The notes under the pieces were generated by a model that saw only the letters and a list, made by a program, of their open reading frames with translations, searched no databases and had not been told where the DNA came from. A stretch of 53,867 bases of DNA, taken from assembly GCA_016872675.1 (NCBI GenBank), contig VGZG01000015.1:1-53867 (forward strand). The letters run 5' to 3'. Below, piece by piece: positions 16,237 to 24,454 of the stretch; position 1 is the stretch's first letter; every line of letters starts with the position of its first letter. Both the position numbers and the translations under genes were made by a program. Source of the stretch: Planctomycetota bacterium (GTDB lineage Bacteria > Planctomycetota > UBA1135 > UBA2386).

Positions 16237-17328
16237 ATGGTGCAGCGCGTCTGTCTCGTCAGCGGCGGCACCGGCGGCCACCTGATGCCGGCGATGGTCC
16301 TGGCCCGCGCCATGGTGGCGTCGGGCCATCGACCGTTGTTCGTCACCGAGGGCCGCGAGGTGGAGCGCGAGATGCTTCGCCGCCAGCTGCCCAATGTCGC
16401 CGGCGTGGAACTGCCACCGGTGGGCCGTTCGAAGCTAGCGCTGCCGTTCTGGGTGCTGCGCGCGACCGCGGCGGCGCGGCGCATCCTGCGCGAGGAGCAG
16501 ATCGACTGCATCGTCAGCACCGGCGGCCGACCCTCCGTGCCGGTCGCGTTGGCGGCCCGCAGCCTCGGCAAGCCCGTCTACCTGCTCGAACAGAACGCAA
16601 TCATCGGCCGCGCCAATCGCATCCTGTCGCCGCTCGCCGAGCGCATCTACCACGGCTTGCCAGCGCCCGACGCCGAGGCGCCACGCGCGCTGGTGACCGG
16701 CACCCCGTTGCGTCCCGAACTCGGCCGCATCGAGCGCGCCGAGGCGCGCCGCCAGTTGGGTCTCCGCGACGACGTGCCGATGGTGCTCGTCACCGGCGGC
16801 AGCCAGGGCGCAAAGTCGCTGAACGAGATCGTGCCGCAGGCGCTCGCGTTGATGGCGCTGCCGGCGCAGGTCGTGCACCTTGCCGGCCTCGGCCGCGACG
16901 AGGCGGTGCGGGCGTTGTACGCGCAGGCGCACCGTTCGCTGGTCGCCGACGTGCGCGCCGTCGCGCTCGACATGGATCGCTTGTTCGGCGCGGCCGACCT
17001 CGTTGTCTGCCGCGGCGGCGGCACCACCGTCGCCGAGTTGTGCGCGGTCGGTCGTCCCGCGGTCATCGTGCCGTATCCGCACCACAAAGACCGTCAGCAA
17101 CTGCGCAACGCCGAGGTGCTCGCCAACGCGGGCGCGGCGTGGATCGTCGAGGAGAGCCGACTCACGATCGCGGGTCTCAGCGAACTCCTACAGAGCCTGC
17201 TCAGTGATCCAGCGCGGCTGCAGCGCATGGGCAAGGCCGCGTGCGGCCTGCTGCCGGGCGACGCCGCCGGCGCGATCCTGCGCGACATGGGTCTGACGTC
17301 CGCGGCGCCGGCGGAGGCCGCTTCGTGA
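16237..17328 (+). CDS. murG: UDP-GlcNAc:lipid I GlcNAc transferase MurG
   Basis: 363 residues, four bases after the LysM gene. GT-B fold with the N-terminal glycine loop SGGTGGHLMPAM, STGGRPSVPVALAA, EQNAIIGRANRIL, a second glycine-rich loop VTGGSQGAKSLNE and the donor-site CRGGGTTVAELCAVGRPAVIVPYP. It converts lipid I to lipid II at the inner membrane face. In the usual PHAADDHQ position it reads PHHKDRQQ, with the glutamines kept. The stop overlaps the murC GTG (GTGA). Confidence 0.95.
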   Translation: MVQRVCLVSGGTGGHLMPAMVLARAMVASGHRPLFVTEGREVEREMLRRQLPNVAGVELPPVGRSKLALPFWVLRATAAARRILREEQIDCIVSTGGRPSVPVALAARSLGKPVYLLEQNAIIGRANRILSPLAERIYHGLPAPDAEAPRALVTGTPLRPELGRIERAEARRQLGLRDDVPMVLVTGGSQGAKSLNEIVPQALALMALPAQVVHLAGLGRDEAVRALYAQAHRSLVADVRAVALDMDRLFGAADLVVCRGGGTTVAELCAVGRPAVIVPYPHHKDRQQLRNAEVLANAGAAWIVEESRLTIAGLSELLQSLLSDPARLQRMGKAACGLLPGDAAGAILRDMGLTSAAPAEAAS

Positions 17329-18761
17329 CCGATGTGCTCGCTAGCGACGCCGTGGCCGTGCCCAGCGCCACCCAAGGAGTCTTCGGCGCCTCCTTCGTCA
17401 GCAACCGCTTCCACTTCGTCGGCGTCGCCGGCGCCGGCGTCAGCGGGCTAGCCCGCCTGCTCGCCGGCAGCGGCTGCGTCGTCACCGGCAGCGACGCGGT
17501 CGGCGGCGCAGTGCTCGTGACACTTGCGACCGAAGGCGTCGATGTCTGGACCGGCTGCCGCCCCGAACGCATCGTCGGCGCCGATGGCTACGTCGTGCGC
17601 AGCGCCGCGGTGCCGGCGTCCGATCTCGAGGTGCAGGAGTGCGTGCGCCGCGGCTTCACGTCGCTGCTGTACGCCGAGGCGGTCGGCCGGCTCAGCGAGG
17701 GTCGCCGTACGCTGGCGATCGCCGGCACGCACGGCAAGACCACGACCACGGGCCTCACCGTCGCGGCCCTGCGCGGCGGCGGCGTTGATCCGTCGCACCT
17801 GATCGGCGGCGAGGTGCCCGAGCTCGGTGGCAACGGCCGCTGGGGCCACAGCCAGGAGTTCGTTGTCGAGGCCTGCGAGTTCAACCGCAGCTTCCACAAC
17901 TTGCGGCCGTTCGGCGCCGCGATCCTCAACGTCGACCACGACCACTTCGACTGCTTTCCGACGACCGACGAGCTGGAAGCGGCGTTTGCCGACTATCTCG
18001 CGCGCGTGCGGCCCGGCGGCACGGCGCTGGTGGAGGAGAGCGTGCCACGCCGCGTACTCGCCGGCCTGCGCAGCGACGTGCGCATCCTCACCGTCGGCAG
18101 CGGACTCTATGCCGACATCCGCGCGCTCGACGTCGCCGAGAACCTCGGCCGCTTCTCATTCGTGCCGTTGCTGCACGGCCGGCGCCTGCAGCGCGTGCAG
18201 CTGGCGCTCTCGGGCCGGCACAACCTGTACAACGCGTTGTTCGCGCTCGGCCTGTGCTGGATCGCCGGCGCCGACTTGGAGGGCGCGGCCTGCGGCGTCG
18301 GCACGTTCGGCGGCGTGCGCCGGCGCTTCGAGATGCACACCGGCCCGCAGGGAGGCGTGCTCATCAACGACTACGCGCACCATCCGGCGGAACTGCGCGC
18401 CGTGCTGACGGCGGCGCGTCAGCGCTTTCCGGGCCGCCGCCTCGTCGCCGTGTTCCAACCGCACCAGCACCAGCGCACGAAGCAGCTGCTCAAGGAGTTC
18501 GGCGCGGCGCTGGCCGGCGCCGACGTTGTCGGCGTCGTCGACATCTACGGTGCGCGCGAGTCGACCGAGATCACGGCGTCCGTGTGCGCCGCGGATCTCG
18601 TCGCCGAGATCCGCTCGGCGGGCGGCGAGTCGGACGCCATCGGTGGCGTCGACGGCGCGTCGGTGTTCACGCTGGCCCGGCGTCGTCCCGACGATGTGGT
18701 GTTGCTGATGGGGGCGGGTGACATCGATCGCGCCTTGGGAGGCATCGTTGCAGGCATCTGA
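17325..18761 (+). CDS. murC: UDP-MurNAc:L-alanine ligase MurC
   Basis: 478 residues from GTG 17325 within the murG stop. Rossmann start HFVGVAGAGVSGLARLL, ATP loop GTHGKTTTT (G134-T142), EACEFNRSFHNLRP, NVDHDHFDCF, SGRHNLYNALFALG, NDYAHHPAELRAVL and FQPHQHQRTKQLL. The DYAHHP and QPHQHxRT signatures separate MurC from Mpl, MurD and MurE. It adds the first L-Ala to UDP-MurNAc. murB follows, overlapping by 14 bases. Confidence 0.95.
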   Translation: MTDVLASDAVAVPSATQGVFGASFVSNRFHFVGVAGAGVSGLARLLAGSGCVVTGSDAVGGAVLVTLATEGVDVWTGCRPERIVGADGYVVRSAAVPASDLEVQECVRRGFTSLLYAEAVGRLSEGRRTLAIAGTHGKTTTTGLTVAALRGGGVDPSHLIGGEVPELGGNGRWGHSQEFVVEACEFNRSFHNLRPFGAAILNVDHDHFDCFPTTDELEAAFADYLARVRPGGTALVEESVPRRVLAGLRSDVRILTVGSGLYADIRALDVAENLGRFSFVPLLHGRRLQRVQLALSGRHNLYNALFALGLCWIAGADLEGAACGVGTFGGVRRRFEMHTGPQGGVLINDYAHHPAELRAVLTAARQRFPGRRLVAVFQPHQHQRTKQLLKEFGAALAGADVVGVVDIYGARESTEITASVCAADLVAEIRSAGGESDAIGGVDGASVFTLARRRPDDVVLLMGAGDIDRALGGIVAGI

Positions 18762-19650
18762 TCTGGATCTCCGGTCTGCTCTCGCCGCCATGCGCGGGGC
18801 CGTCCGCGAGCGCGTCGTGCTGGCGCCCTACATGCACCTGCGCATTGGCGGGCCGGCCGACTGGTTCCTCGAGCCATACGCCGAGGAGGACGTGGCCCTG
18901 GCGGTGCGCGCCTGCCGCGAACGCGACGTGCCGCTGCGCGTCCTTGGCGGCGGCAGCAACGTCGTGATCGCCGACGAGGGCGTGCGCGGCGCCTTGTTGC
19001 ACCTGCCGAGCCTCAATCGCATCCAGCGCGATGGCAACCGCATCACCGCCGGTGCTGGCGTGACCCTGCCGAGCCTGCTGCGAGCCGCCAAGGAGGCGGG
19101 GCTGGCGGGACTCGAGAAGCTGACCGGCATCCCGGCGATGGTCGGCGGCGCGGTGGCGATGAACGCCGGCACGCGCGATGGCGAGACCTTCGAGCACCTC
19201 GTGTCGCTCACGCTGGTCGACCGCGACGGCAACGTCGTCGTGCACGGCCGCGATCGCTTCCGCGCCTGCTATCGCGACGGCGGGCTCGACGACGCGATCG
19301 TCGTGCAGGCGACGTTCGAGTTGACGCCCGATGACCGGCAGGCGATCGCCGCGCGGTTCTCGGCTTCGCTGAAGCAGCGCAACGCCAGCCAGCCGGTGTC
19401 GATGCGCAGCGTCGGCTGCGTGTTCCGCAACCCGGCGGGCGACGCCGCCGGCCGACTCATCGAGGCCGCAGGCTGCAAGAACCTGCGCATCGGCGGCATC
19501 GAAGTCAGCCCGGTGCACGCCAACTACTTCGTCAACGACGGCTGCGGCTCGGCGGCGGAGTTCGTCGCCCTGATGGGCGAGGTGCGCGCCCGCGTGCGCA
19601 AAACCTTCGGCGTCGAGCTCGCGCCGGAAGTCAAGTTCTGGGGTTTCTGA
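18748..19650 (+). CDS. murB: UDP-N-acetylenolpyruvoylglucosamine reductase MurB
   Basis: 300 residues from TTG 18748, supported by GGGAGG five bases before it; GTG 18718 and ATG 18790 are alternatives. FAD-binding signatures: MHLRIGGPADWFLEP, VLGGGSNVVIADEGV, AGAGVTLPSLLRAA and LTGIPAMVGGAVAMNAG. The reductase region reads S221-V-G-C224-VFRNP, so the general-acid serine of E. coli MurB (second S of the SGS-type motif) is cysteine here. Type II layout, ending APEVKFWGF. NADPH-dependent, cytoplasmic. It is the last dcw gene; ftsQ, ftsA and ftsZ do not follow. Confidence 0.92.
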   Translation: MQASDLDLRSALAAMRGAVRERVVLAPYMHLRIGGPADWFLEPYAEEDVALAVRACRERDVPLRVLGGGSNVVIADEGVRGALLHLPSLNRIQRDGNRITAGAGVTLPSLLRAAKEAGLAGLEKLTGIPAMVGGAVAMNAGTRDGETFEHLVSLTLVDRDGNVVVHGRDRFRACYRDGGLDDAIVVQATFELTPDDRQAIAARFSASLKQRNASQPVSMRSVGCVFRNPAGDAAGRLIEAAGCKNLRIGGIEVSPVHANYFVNDGCGSAAEFVALMGEVRARVRKTFGVELAPEVKFWGF

Positions 19651-19751
19651 GCCGGTCGGGCACGCTGAGGGCGACTGCGTACTGCGACTACCTTGGGGGA
19701 TCGGCCCTCGCGCCGTCGCCTTCGCCACGGTATCCCTCGCCAACACATCCC

Positions 19752-20168
19752 ATGTCCGACGACGCCATCACCATCGAGTTCAAGGGCCGCCACGACCACA
19801 TCACCGAGCGCATGCAGGAGCACGCCGCCAAGAAGATGACGCGGTTGTCCCGCTTCGCCGACCGCCTTGTGCGCATCGAGGTCGTCGCCGACCACGCCCA
19901 CAAGAACCCCGAGGTCGAGTTGATCGCGCATCTGCGCCGCGGCGCGCCGCTGGTCACCAAGGATCGCGGCACGTCGTTCAGCGCCACGATCGACCTGCTG
20001 ATCGACAAGCTGGTCGCCCAGCTGCGCAAGCAGAAGGAGATCCGCAAGGGCCACAAGAACCCGGGCCGCAAGGGTGCGGCCCAGCGACCGGCCCGGCGGG
20101 CGGCGCGCGCCGAAGACGAGCGCGAGGAGACGTACGAGGACGTCGTCCGCAAGTCGCTGCGCGACTGA
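19752..20168 (+). CDS. hpf: short-form ribosome hibernation promoting factor HPF
   Basis: 138 residues. The ~100-residue beta-alpha-beta-beta-beta-alpha core (ITIEFKGRHDHITERMQEHA, KKMTRLSRFADRLVRIEV, VELIAHLRRGAPLVTKDRG, SFSATIDLLIDKLVAQLRKQKE) matches YfiA/HPF, followed by a basic and then acidic tail. There is no long-HPF dimerisation domain. It binds the 30S decoding region to store inactive ribosomes. A TACCTT -10-like hexamer at 19689-19694 could drive it separately from murB, though no good -35 is visible. hpf followed by ptsN recalls the proteobacterial rpoN-hpf-ptsN order; rpoN is absent. Confidence 0.88.
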   Translation: MSDDAITIEFKGRHDHITERMQEHAAKKMTRLSRFADRLVRIEVVADHAHKNPEVELIAHLRRGAPLVTKDRGTSFSATIDLLIDKLVAQLRKQKEIRKGHKNPGRKGAAQRPARRAARAEDEREETYEDVVRKSLRD

Positions 20169-20229
20169 TCGGGCGACGCCTGCCGGTCCGACATTGCGCC
20201 GCGTGGCCGGATGCCGGACACTCCCGCCC

Positions 20230-20700
20230 ATGATCCAGCAGTTGATCGGCGCGGCGGCGATGGTCGGGCAGCTCGAGGCCGCGACCAAGGAAGCGGCCTT
20301 GAAGGAACTGCTCGCTGCGGCCATGGCGGTCGGGGCGTTCCCGGCGAAGGCGCAGAAATCGCTGCACAAGCGCCTCGCCGACCGCGAGTCGATCGGCAGC
20401 ACGGGACTCGGCAACTCCGTCGCCGTGCCGCACGTCAAAGGCGACGAGGTCGCGCGCACGACGCTCGTGCTCGCCCGCTGCAAGACCGGGCTCGAATGGC
20501 AGGCCATCGACGGCCGGCCGGTGCACACGGCCTTCCTGCTGGTGTCGCCGGCGAGCGAGCCGGAGAGTCATCTCCAATGCCTGCGTTGGATCGCGAGCCT
20601 TGCGCGCAACGCCGACTTCCGCCGCTTCTTGCACGAGGCGAAGGATCCGGCGGCGATGCGCGAGCTGCTGCGTGAGATGACAGCCAAGGCGGGGCTGTGA
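20230..20700 (+). CDS. ptsN: PTS IIA component, nitrogen-regulatory type (PtsN-like)
   Basis: 156 residues from ATG 20230. EIIA(Ntr/Fru) core with KALHKRLADRE-like KSLHKRLADRESIGS, GLGNSVAVPHVKG with phospho-acceptor His68, and LLVSPASEPESHLQCLRWIASL. It would accept phosphate from the HPr encoded next and act as a regulator rather than a sugar permease part, since no IIB/IIC is nearby. Its TGA overlaps the HPr GTG. Confidence 0.88.
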   Translation: MIQQLIGAAAMVGQLEAATKEAALKELLAAAMAVGAFPAKAQKSLHKRLADRESIGSTGLGNSVAVPHVKGDEVARTTLVLARCKTGLEWQAIDGRPVHTAFLLVSPASEPESHLQCLRWIASLARNADFRRFLHEAKDPAAMRELLREMTAKAGL

Positions 20701-20984
20701 GCGACGCGGCGACGCGCCGACTGCGCGTCACGCTGACGAACCGCCAAGGCTTGCACGCGCGACCGGCGCACCTGTTCGTGCAGACGGCGAACGCCTACGC
20801 CAGCGAAATCCAGGTCGGCCGCGTCGACCAGGACGAGCGCGTCGACGGCAAGTCGATCATGGGGATGATGATGCTCGCGGCCGAGCCTGGCACGGAGCTT
20901 GAGCTCGCAGCGGTCGGTCCGGACGCCGAGGCCATGCTGCGCGCGCTGGCGGATCTGGTCGCGGCTGGTTTCGGCGAGGACTGA
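20697..20984 (+). CDS. HPr-family phosphocarrier (NPr-like)
   Basis: 95 residues from GTG 20697 inside the ptsN stop. Catalytic motif GLHARPA with His20, and the regulatory-serine region DGKSIMGMMML with Ser53 (equivalent of HPr Ser46, target of HprK kinase where that exists). Tail AADLVAAGFGED. It relays phosphate from enzyme I to EIIA. No ptsI or hprK is in the window. ptsH and ptsO/npr cannot be told apart by eye; coupling to ptsN favours the nitrogen-PTS branch. Confidence 0.9.
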   Translation: MSDAATRRLRVTLTNRQGLHARPAHLFVQTANAYASEIQVGRVDQDERVDGKSIMGMMMLAAEPGTELELAAVGPDAEAMLRALADLVAAGFGED

Positions 20985-21207
20985 CGGACCGACCATCGGG
21001 CGCGCCATGGCCCCATGCGACCGGCGCCTCGGCCGAGTCGCGAACTCCGTCCGGCCGGCCGGCCGCCGGCCCGTCGCGCTGCCGCGGGCGTCGTGCGGCG
21101 GCGCGACGGCGACACCGTCTCAGGCCGGCGATTGGCCGTTCAACCTGTGCTATCCGACATGCCGATATCGCCACGGCAGCGCAGTCTTTCCGCAGGAGCC
21201 ACTGATC
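20985..21207 (+). promoter_or_regulatory. 223-base spacer before the pil cluster
   Basis: A GC-rich stretch with short CCGGCCGGCC-type inverted repeats (about 21052-21072) that could end the hpf-ptsN-HPr transcript, then the likely control region of pilM. No convincing -35/-10 pair or sigma54 site could be identified. GGAG at about 21195 is the pilM ribosome binding site. No gene is seen. Confidence 0.35.
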
Positions 21208-22230
21208 ATGCTGAATCAGCGCAAGAGCATTGTCGGACTCGACATCGGCAGTAGTTGCATCAAGGCCGTCGAACTGACCCGCGACAAGTACGACCACGTC
21301 ATCACCGGCTACGCGCAGATGGACGTCTCGAACGAGGCTGCGCGTCAGGACGCCATCGCCGAACTGATGCGGGTCGCGCGCTTCCGCAGCAAGCGGGTGG
21401 CCACCGCGGTCAGCGGCAAGAACGTGGTCTTCCGCTATATCGGCATGCCCGAGATATCGGACGACAAGCTGCTGCAGGCCGCCCGCCTCGACGCTGACAA
21501 GTACATCCCATTCGACGTCGACGAGGTTGAACTCGACGCGCAGAAGCTCAGCGTCTCGACCGACGCGGCCGGCAAGCTGGAGATGAAGGTCCTGCTCGTT
21601 GCCGCCAAGAAGACGATCGTCGCCGACCACGCCCGCATGCTGACCGAGTTGGGCCTGCAGCCAGCGCTCGTCGGCGTCGACGGCTTCGCCCTCGGCAATG
21701 CGTGGGAGCTCGGCGACCTCGTCCACCCGGGCATCAACGAGCCGGGTCGCACGGTGGCGCTGATCGACGTCGGCGCGACCAAGACCTCGATCAACGTGCT
21801 GCGCGACAACATCAGCTGCTTCGCGCGCGAGGTTGGCATGGGCGGCCAGGACCTGACCAACGCGATTGCGCGGCGCACCGGCCTCGAGCCAATGCAGGCC
21901 GAGCAGCTCAAGCGCAACCCAGGCGACCAGTTGGCGATCGTGCAAGAGGCTTGCGCGCAGGCGCTCGACGACTTGGGCAACGAGATCAAGCTGAGCTTCG
22001 ACTTCTTCGAGAACCAGTTCGACGGCGAGGTGCAGGAGGTGCGCTTGACCGGCGGAACCGCGCTGTTGCCGTTCCTCGAGGAGACTTTCGAGCGTGTCTT
22101 CGAGAAGCGCACCAAGACGTGGAACCCCGTCGAAGGCCTGAAGGTCCGCGCCGACAACGTCGACGTCGAGCGTCTCAACCAACTAGCGCCCCAACTCGCC
22201 GTCGCGGTCGGGTTGGCCGCCGCTTCTTGA
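21208..22230 (+). CDS. pilM: type IV pilus inner-membrane platform protein PilM
   Basis: 340 residues from ATG 21208. Actin-like fold with phosphate loops VGLDIGSSCIKAVEL (start) and ALIDVGATKTSINV, plus LPFLEE after GGTALLP. Family signature: GMPEISDDKLLQAARLDADKYIPFDVDEVELDAQKL. PilM is a cytoplasmic ATP-binding protein that docks the N-terminal tail of PilN and links the alignment complex to the pilus motor. It is followed ten bases later by pilN, which carries the matching INLLP tail. Confidence 0.92.
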   Translation: MLNQRKSIVGLDIGSSCIKAVELTRDKYDHVITGYAQMDVSNEAARQDAIAELMRVARFRSKRVATAVSGKNVVFRYIGMPEISDDKLLQAARLDADKYIPFDVDEVELDAQKLSVSTDAAGKLEMKVLLVAAKKTIVADHARMLTELGLQPALVGVDGFALGNAWELGDLVHPGINEPGRTVALIDVGATKTSINVLRDNISCFAREVGMGGQDLTNAIARRTGLEPMQAEQLKRNPGDQLAIVQEACAQALDDLGNEIKLSFDFFENQFDGEVQEVRLTGGTALLPFLEETFERVFEKRTKTWNPVEGLKVRADNVDVERLNQLAPQLAVAVGLAAAS

Positions 22231-22240
22231 GGAACACGCC

Positions 22241-22888
22241 ATGATCCGCATCAATCTGCTCCCCGCTGACCTCCGCCGCGGCACCCGCCTGTCAGCCAGG
22301 GTTCTCGCGGTCGCCTTCGTCTCGACGTTGGCGGTCAGCGCCTCAGTCGGCTGGTTGAGCCTGAAGTGGTTCGGCGAACTGAAGGCCGCTGAGCAGCGCC
22401 TCGTGGCCAAGTCCAGTGAACTCGCGGACCGCCAGCGCAAGGTCCAGTACGTCGACCAGCTCGAAGCCAACAAGGCCGACTACACGAGCCGCGTGCAGAC
22501 GATCCAGGACATCGGCAAGTCGCGTCGCGTCTGGTCGAAGTTCCTCGACGAGATGATCGACGTCGTCAACAACGCTGGCGACTCCGAGAAACACCTCGCC
22601 TGGTTCGACAGCGTCGTGGTCCAGGGCGATTCCGTCCGCGGCGCCACCGTGCAGCTCAAGTGCATGGTCCAGGGCGACGAGCAGGACCGGCTCGCCAACT
22701 TCCACGATGACGTCGCCGCCGCTCCGTTCGGCAAGGAAGTCACCCTGTCCGACCCCAACTGGACGCTCGACGAGGACGGGGGCCGCGTGCCGCCGACCTC
22801 GCTGCGCTTCGACCTGAGCCTGCAATTCCAGCCCACCGTCGCCAAGCCGCAGGCTGGCGCTCCGGCCAAGGCACCGGCCAAGAAGTGA
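22241..22888 (+). CDS. pilN: type IV pilus assembly protein PilN
   Basis: 215 residues. The cytoplasmic MIRINLLPADLR tail is the known PilM-binding motif. One TM helix (VLAVAFVSTLAVSASVGWLSL), a coiled coil (ELKAAEQRLVAKSSELADR) and a periplasmic domain with WSKFLDEMIDVVNN and a ferredoxin-like beta pattern follow. Ala/Pro/Lys tail. PilN pairs with PilO through the coiled coils to build the inner-membrane alignment ring. Confidence 0.88.
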   Translation: MIRINLLPADLRRGTRLSARVLAVAFVSTLAVSASVGWLSLKWFGELKAAEQRLVAKSSELADRQRKVQYVDQLEANKADYTSRVQTIQDIGKSRRVWSKFLDEMIDVVNNAGDSEKHLAWFDSVVVQGDSVRGATVQLKCMVQGDEQDRLANFHDDVAAAPFGKEVTLSDPNWTLDEDGGRVPPTSLRFDLSLQFQPTVAKPQAGAPAKAPAKK

Positions 22889-22899
22889 GGATCCCGACC

Positions 22900-24312
22900 A
22901 TGGCCAACTGGACGCAATCGAAGCTCGTCTACACCATCGGCGGCGCCGCAACGCTGCTGTGCCTAACGGCCGGCGGCGGCATCTACTGGGCACAGGGCCT
23001 GATCGACGAGACCAACGTTCAGGCCCAGCTGAAGCAGGACCTCATCGACAAGGCCGACAGTCGCATTCGTCAAGTCCCCGCGCTCGAGCGCGACGTCATC
23101 ATCCTGCGCGAGAACCTCGGCGAGTACATCAAGATCCTGCCGGACGACAAGGAGCTGACGGACTTCCTCCGCATGCTCAACCAGTTCAACCGGCAGTCGG
23201 GCGTCAAGAGCAGCTCGCTGGTGAACAAGCAGCGCGGCGGCTCGAAGTCGACCGATCGGTTCACTCCCATCGAGTACTCGTACGAGATGACCGCCACGCT
23301 GTGGCAGGCCATCAAGTTCATGAACCTCGTCGAGAACTTCGAGCGGTTCGTGAGCATCACCGAGTTCCAGATCTCGTCGGGCGCCGGCGGGGACAAGGAG
23401 AAGACGCGCGACGGCGATGTCGTGCACCTGTTCAAGCTGACGCTGCAGACGTACTCGTACAACGGCAGGGGCGACGGCAAGGAGGTCCAGATCCCCGAGT
23501 ACCAGGACCTCAAGGAGCAGCTCCGCGAGGAGATCTGGAAGCGGATGCAGGCCATCCGCATCGACCGCTACGAGCATCGTGGCGCGCTTGGCCGTCGCGA
23601 CGTCCTCGTCGACCCGCGCGAGCGCGGCGACGCCACGGCGCCGGGCCCGACGCAGGAGGAGCAGCGCGAGGTGCTCAAGCGCAACCTTGGCGAGCTCGCG
23701 CGCCTGCGCGACATCCAGCAGCGCATCAAGCAGCAGGACACGACGTTGTTCGAGCAGTACTCGCTTGCGAAGAGCTTGAAGGACGGTCTCGACAAGCTGG
23801 CGCTCCAGGTCGAGGCCGACGCGCCGATCGTCACCTACCCGCCGTATCGGCTCCGCTGGGCGCGCGAGGTCGTCGCCCAACTGGAGGATCTGCGAGGCGA
23901 AGCTGTCGCCAAGGGCGGCGCGCCGAAGGACCCGTACCTGTCCGAGGCCGAGTTGCGCCAGCTGGTCGCCGACATGGCCGCCGACTGCAACAGCGGCCAA
24001 CTCGAGCAGGCCAAGACCCGCTACGAGTTGTTGTTCGCCCGGGTCGCCGTGCCCGCCGAGGACTCGCGCCACGAATTCGCCGTCCAGGCGAAGGCTTGGC
24101 ACGTGAAGGCGACCATCGCGCTCGACTTCAAGGCGCTCGACCTCAAAGTCCAGGGCGTCGTGGTCAATCAGGAGGGCCGCTCGGGCGTGCTCCTCAACGG
24201 CGAGACCTACGAGGAGGGCGAGTACGTCTCCGACGACCTGCTGGTCAAGCTGGTCGAAGAGGAGCAGATCTGGTTCGTATTCCGTGGACTCACGCTCGTA
24301 CGGACGATGTGA
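22900..24312 (+). CDS. pilO: PilO-like protein with long extension and PilP-like C-terminal domain
   Basis: 470 residues from ATG 22900 (TGAGG upstream); GTG 22885, overlapping the pilN stop, is an alternative. N-terminal TM (TIGGAATLLCLTAGGGIYWA), coiled coil, and a PilO-type domain at ~70-190 (KELTDFLRMLNQFNRQSGVK, ATLWQAIKFMNLVENFERFV, SITEFQIS). PilO normally ends near 200 residues. Here ~280 more follow: a charged helical region, and a last ~60-residue strand-rich domain (LKVQGVVVNQEGRSGVLLNG, LVEEEQIWFVFRGLTL) that resembles PilP/GspC-type periplasmic domains contacting the secretin. No separate pilP lies before pilQ, so this gene may supply both functions. Confidence 0.75.
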   Translation: MANWTQSKLVYTIGGAATLLCLTAGGGIYWAQGLIDETNVQAQLKQDLIDKADSRIRQVPALERDVIILRENLGEYIKILPDDKELTDFLRMLNQFNRQSGVKSSSLVNKQRGGSKSTDRFTPIEYSYEMTATLWQAIKFMNLVENFERFVSITEFQISSGAGGDKEKTRDGDVVHLFKLTLQTYSYNGRGDGKEVQIPEYQDLKEQLREEIWKRMQAIRIDRYEHRGALGRRDVLVDPRERGDATAPGPTQEEQREVLKRNLGELARLRDIQQRIKQQDTTLFEQYSLAKSLKDGLDKLALQVEADAPIVTYPPYRLRWAREVVAQLEDLRGEAVAKGGAPKDPYLSEAELRQLVADMAADCNSGQLEQAKTRYELLFARVAVPAEDSRHEFAVQAKAWHVKATIALDFKALDLKVQGVVVNQEGRSGVLLNGETYEEGEYVSDDLLVKLVEEEQIWFVFRGLTLVRTM

Positions 24313-24454
24313 CCGGACGTTCGCGCGCGCCGGCCTGATCGCTGGCTAAAGCTCGCCGCCCCGGTCTGCCGATTCACCAAGGACGTCGTGGCGCAGATCG
24401 AAAGCGTTGCGGCGGTTGACGACGCCAGCGACCCGAAGGGGACAAGGATCGACA

